Part shown: positions 62,119 through 64,000 of the stretch, piece by piece
Position numbering within the stretch: the first letter of the stretch is position 1
How the letters are laid out: each line of letters opens with the position of its first letter
Source of the DNA: Fodinibacter luteus
GTDB lineage: Bacteria; Actinomycetota; Actinomycetes; Actinomycetales; Dermatophilaceae
Reading direction: 5' to 3'
Assembly: GCF_039541575.1 (NCBI RefSeq)
Contig: NZ_BAABGM010000015.1
Location: forward strand, 282,013 to 346,012
Length of the DNA stretch: 64,000 bases
Translations under genes and position numbers: made by a program
The notes under the pieces: model-generated
The model's input: only the letters and a program-made list of their open reading frames with translations
What the model was told of the DNA's origin: nothing
Databases searched by the model: none

Positions 62119-63800
62119 CCTGACTCGTGCCACCGCGGCGTGATTCCGGGTCGCTGCGAGCATTTGCGCTGGTCAGCGGCTTGCCCGGGTGGAGGTTGAC
62201 ACACTAATCGGGCCGATAGGGTCGGTGGTCGTGGTGTTTGTGCGGAAAGTCCCGACAGCTTCGGGGGCCACGGCGGTGCAGATCGCGGAGCGTGTCGGGG
62301 ACCGCGACAACGTGATTGAGCACGTGGGATCGGCCCGCACGCCCGCGGAGTTGGTGGCCCTGTTGGAGGTCGCGCGGGCCCGGCTGCATCCCGGGCAGGG
62401 CGAGCTGGAGCTGACGCTTCCCGCGGGCCGGGTCGGCCGTGGCGTGATCACCGGCAAGCGGTGCGCGCTGCTGTGGCAGGTCCTCACCGGCGGGTATCGC
62501 GAGCTGGGGTTTGACGCGGTGGGTGATGACGCGTTCGAGCAGATGGTGCTGGCCAGGATTGTTGAGCCGACGTCGAAGGCTGACTCGGTGCGGGTCTTGG
62601 AGGAGATCGGTGTCGAGCACGCCTCGCTGCGCACGATGTTCCGCTCGTTGAAGCGCTGCCAGGACCGCGGGTACCGCGACACCCTCGCAGCCGCGTGTTA
62701 CGAACACGCCTCCACCGCAGGGGACCTATCGCTGGTGCTGTACGACGTGACGACCCTGTACTTCGAAGCTGAGGACGAGGACGACCTGCGCAAGGTCGGC
62801 TACTCCAAGGAACGCCGGGTCGACCCACAGGTCCTGGTCGGGCTCCTGGTGGACCGGGGCGGGTTCCCGCTGCAGGTCGGGTGCTTTGAGGGCAACAAGG
62901 CCGAGACGGCCACGATCATCCCGATCGTCACCGCGTTTGCGGCCCGGCACAGCATCGAGGGGATGGTCGTGGTCGCTGACGCCGGGATGCTGTCCGCGGC
63001 CAACCTGCGCGAGCTCGACGAGGCCGGGTTGCGGTTCATCGTCGGGTCCAGGGTGACCAAGGCCCCGATCGACCTGGCCTCGCACTTCCGCTGGCACGGA
63101 GACGCGTTCACCGACGGCCAGGTCATCGACACCCTCACCCCGCGCCGAGGCCGCAACACCGACAACGACCCCGCGCTGCGGGCGGAACCGGTGTGGGAGC
63201 CCGGCGAGCATGAGGGGTCGTGGCGGGCGGTGTGGGCGTACTCGGCCAAACGCGCCGCCAGGGACGCCCGGACGCTGACCCTGCAGGAGAACCGCGCCAA
63301 GGCGGTCGTCGCCGGGGAGAAGGCCGCCCGCACCCCGCGGTTCGTCAAGACCAGCAATGGGGCCCGCACCCTGGATGAGGCGTCACTGGCCCGGGCGCGC
63401 CGGCTCGAGGGCCTGAAGGGGTACGTGACGAACATCCCCGTCGAGCTGATGCCGGCGGGGGAGGTCGTCAGCTCATACCACGACCTCTGGCAGGTCGAGG
63501 CGTCGTTCCGGATGTCCAAGAGCGACCTGCGTGCCCGGCCGATCTTTCACCACAGCAAAGACGCGATCGAGGCCCACCTGACCATCGTGTTCGCGGCGCT
63601 GGCCATCTCCCGGCGACTCCAAGACCAGACCGGGATGAGCATCAAGAAGGTCGTGCGCGCACTCCGCCCGATCCAGCAGATCACCCTCACCATCGGCGGG
63701 CACCCCCACACCGCGGCCGACCCACTCACCGACGCAGCCCGAGACATCCTTACCGCCACCGGCCACGACAGCGCGACACACTAAATTGGCACGACTCGGG
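62119..63800 (+). mobile_element. IS1634-family insertion sequence, second copy type
   Basis: A 1682-bp element with ends CCTGACTCGTGCCA (left) and CCCGAGTCGTGCCA (right, read inwards; 12 of 14). It is flanked by a perfect 27-bp direct duplication (62092-62118 and 63801-63827) that covers one 22-bp repeat unit plus five bases. One intact transposase. It differs from the 18840-20611 element in length and end sequence, so it is a relative, not a recent copy. Confidence 0.88.
62231..63784 (+). CDS. IS1634-family DDE transposase
   Basis: 517 residues from GTG 62231, aligned with the start of the homologue at 18951 (MVFVRKVPTASGATAVQIAE versus MAWVRRVRTASGATAVQIAE); the frame is open from 62189, but that part is non-coding end sequence. 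DDE motifs are LVLYDVTTLYF, VVVADAGML and YHDLWQVEASFRMSK. Conserved runs KVGYSKERRVDPQ and RAVWAYSAKRAARD are shared with the other copy. It ends with TAA 16 bp before the element's right end. Intact, so possibly active. Confidence 0.92.
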   Translation: MVFVRKVPTASGATAVQIAERVGDRDNVIEHVGSARTPAELVALLEVARARLHPGQGELELTLPAGRVGRGVITGKRCALLWQVLTGGYRELGFDAVGDDAFEQMVLARIVEPTSKADSVRVLEEIGVEHASLRTMFRSLKRCQDRGYRDTLAAACYEHASTAGDLSLVLYDVTTLYFEAEDEDDLRKVGYSKERRVDPQVLVGLLVDRGGFPLQVGCFEGNKAETATIIPIVTAFAARHSIEGMVVVADAGMLSAANLRELDEAGLRFIVGSRVTKAPIDLASHFRWHGDAFTDGQVIDTLTPRRGRNTDNDPALRAEPVWEPGEHEGSWRAVWAYSAKRAARDARTLTLQENRAKAVVAGEKAARTPRFVKTSNGARTLDEASLARARRLEGLKGYVTNIPVELMPAGEVVSSYHDLWQVEASFRMSKSDLRARPIFHHSKDAIEAHLTIVFAALAISRRLQDQTGMSIKKVVRALRPIQQITLTIGGHPHTAADPLTDAARDILTATGHDSATH

Positions 63801-63893
63801 AGGCATGCCCTCCAGCAGCACCCAGGATGTCGTGCACCAGCACGCGGGATGTCGTGCACCAGCACGCGGGATGCCGTGCAACAGCATGCGGGC
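63801..63893 (+). repeat. 22-bp tandem repeats, right part of the split array
   Basis: Starts with the 27-bp target duplication, then units at 63828 and 63850 (both beginning TGTCGTGCACCAGCACGCGG) and a diverged unit from 63872. Removing the IS and one duplication leaves a continuous array of about seven units directly before the rRNA terminator. Confidence 0.9.
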
Positions 63894-63898
63894 ATGAG

Positions 63899-63926
63899 AA
63901 AGGGCCCGCTGGTGGGCGGGCCCTTT
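63899..63926 (-). terminator. rRNA operon terminator
   Basis: Perfect 11-bp stem AAAGGGCCCGC / GCGGGCCCTTT with a 6-base loop, ending in TTT on the minus strand, immediately downstream of the 5S rRNA gene. This strong intrinsic terminator ends the minus-strand rRNA operon. Confidence 0.85.
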
Positions 63927-63940
63927 CTGTGAATGGTTGT

Positions 63941-64000
63941 CCGGCTGCGTCCTACTCTCCCACACCGTCACCAGTGCAGTACCATCGGCGCTGAAGGGCT
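63941..64000 (-). rRNA. rrf: 5S rRNA, 3' part (continues beyond window)
   Basis: Minus-strand reading gives AGCCCTTCAGCGCCGATGGT then ACTGCACTGGTGACGGTGTG and GGAGAGTAGGACGCAGCCGG, the conserved 3' half of actinobacterial 5S rRNA (AAGCCCUUCAGCGCCGAUGGUACUG...GGGAGAGUAGGAC). The 5' half lies outside the window. The exact 3' end is placed at about 63941 by comparison with the usual end, uncertain by a few bases. Confidence 0.88.

Overview
This window is a high-GC actinobacterial chromosome segment. It most resembles the Micrococcales, probably an Intrasporangiaceae-type organism (Janibacter/Tetrasphaera/Phycicoccus relatives); that placement is inferred from gene content and from conserved order. 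The block Trm112-like protein, SIS isomerase, phosphomannomutase, DUF3499, zincin-like protein, WhiB, FbiA and FbiB follows the order known from Mycobacterium tuberculosis (Rv3256c to Rv3262), and F420 biosynthesis genes fit an actinobacterium. The window ends inside a 5S rRNA gene on the minus strand, so an rRNA operon lies just beyond its right edge.

Layout. (1) 1-17.2 kb is a surface-polysaccharide island: two integral membrane proteins, one GT-C-like; a DPM1-like GT2 with a DUF2304 partner; a GDP-fucose module (gmd, a second gmd-like gene, fcl) with a GT2; two GT4 enzymes; a rhamnosyltransferase-like GT2; a decayed WbsX-type gene; a flippase; a WaaE-like GT2; and a methyltransferase carrying a zinc-ribbon tail. 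Base composition in 12.5-17 kb is visibly less GC-rich. (2) An IS21 element with exact ends and a 5-bp target duplication sits inside the island (9604-12208). From 17.2 to 20.6 kb there is a mobile-element graveyard: an IS1634-type scrap, two ISL3 transposase tails fused head-to-head at a palindrome, and an intact IS1634-type element inserted in the ahcY terminator. (3) 20.7-28.1 kb: ahcY, a lipoprotein/M48 peptidase/hypothetical operon, a YbaK-like deacylase and a secreted trypsin-like protease. (4) 28.2-34.0 kb: an unusual cluster with a beta-propeller protein and a VioB/RebD-like protein split into two overlapping genes, followed by a VTT/DedA membrane protein. (5) 34.1-48.1 kb: the mannose metabolism / WhiB / F420 block, interrupted by a DUF222-HNH gene with a probable SOS box. 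(6) 48.6-57.5 kb: a DNA glycosylase, an ABC exporter, and a second glycan operon (GT2, GT4-methyltransferase fusion, LPG-synthase-type membrane protein, methyltransferase). (7) 57.7-64.0 kb: a small membrane protein with a two-RCK potassium channel, topoisomerase IB, an inositol-monophosphatase-like enzyme, a second IS1634-type element inserted in a 22-bp tandem repeat, then the rRNA terminator and 5S gene.

How the genes work together. Isomerase and mutase genes at 34-37 kb would feed mannose-1-phosphate towards GDP-mannose. gmd and fcl at 3-6 kb would turn GDP-mannose into GDP-L-fucose, and the many glycosyltransferases plus the flippase would assemble and export a fucose-containing glycan. 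The second glycan operon (52.6-57.5 kb) looks like an independent polyprenyl-linked pathway.

General peculiarities are a heavily iterated 9-mer word (GGATGCCGT / ACGGCATCC) across the core regions that is scarce in the foreign island, and short tandem repeats that repeatedly sit at the 3' ends of genes.
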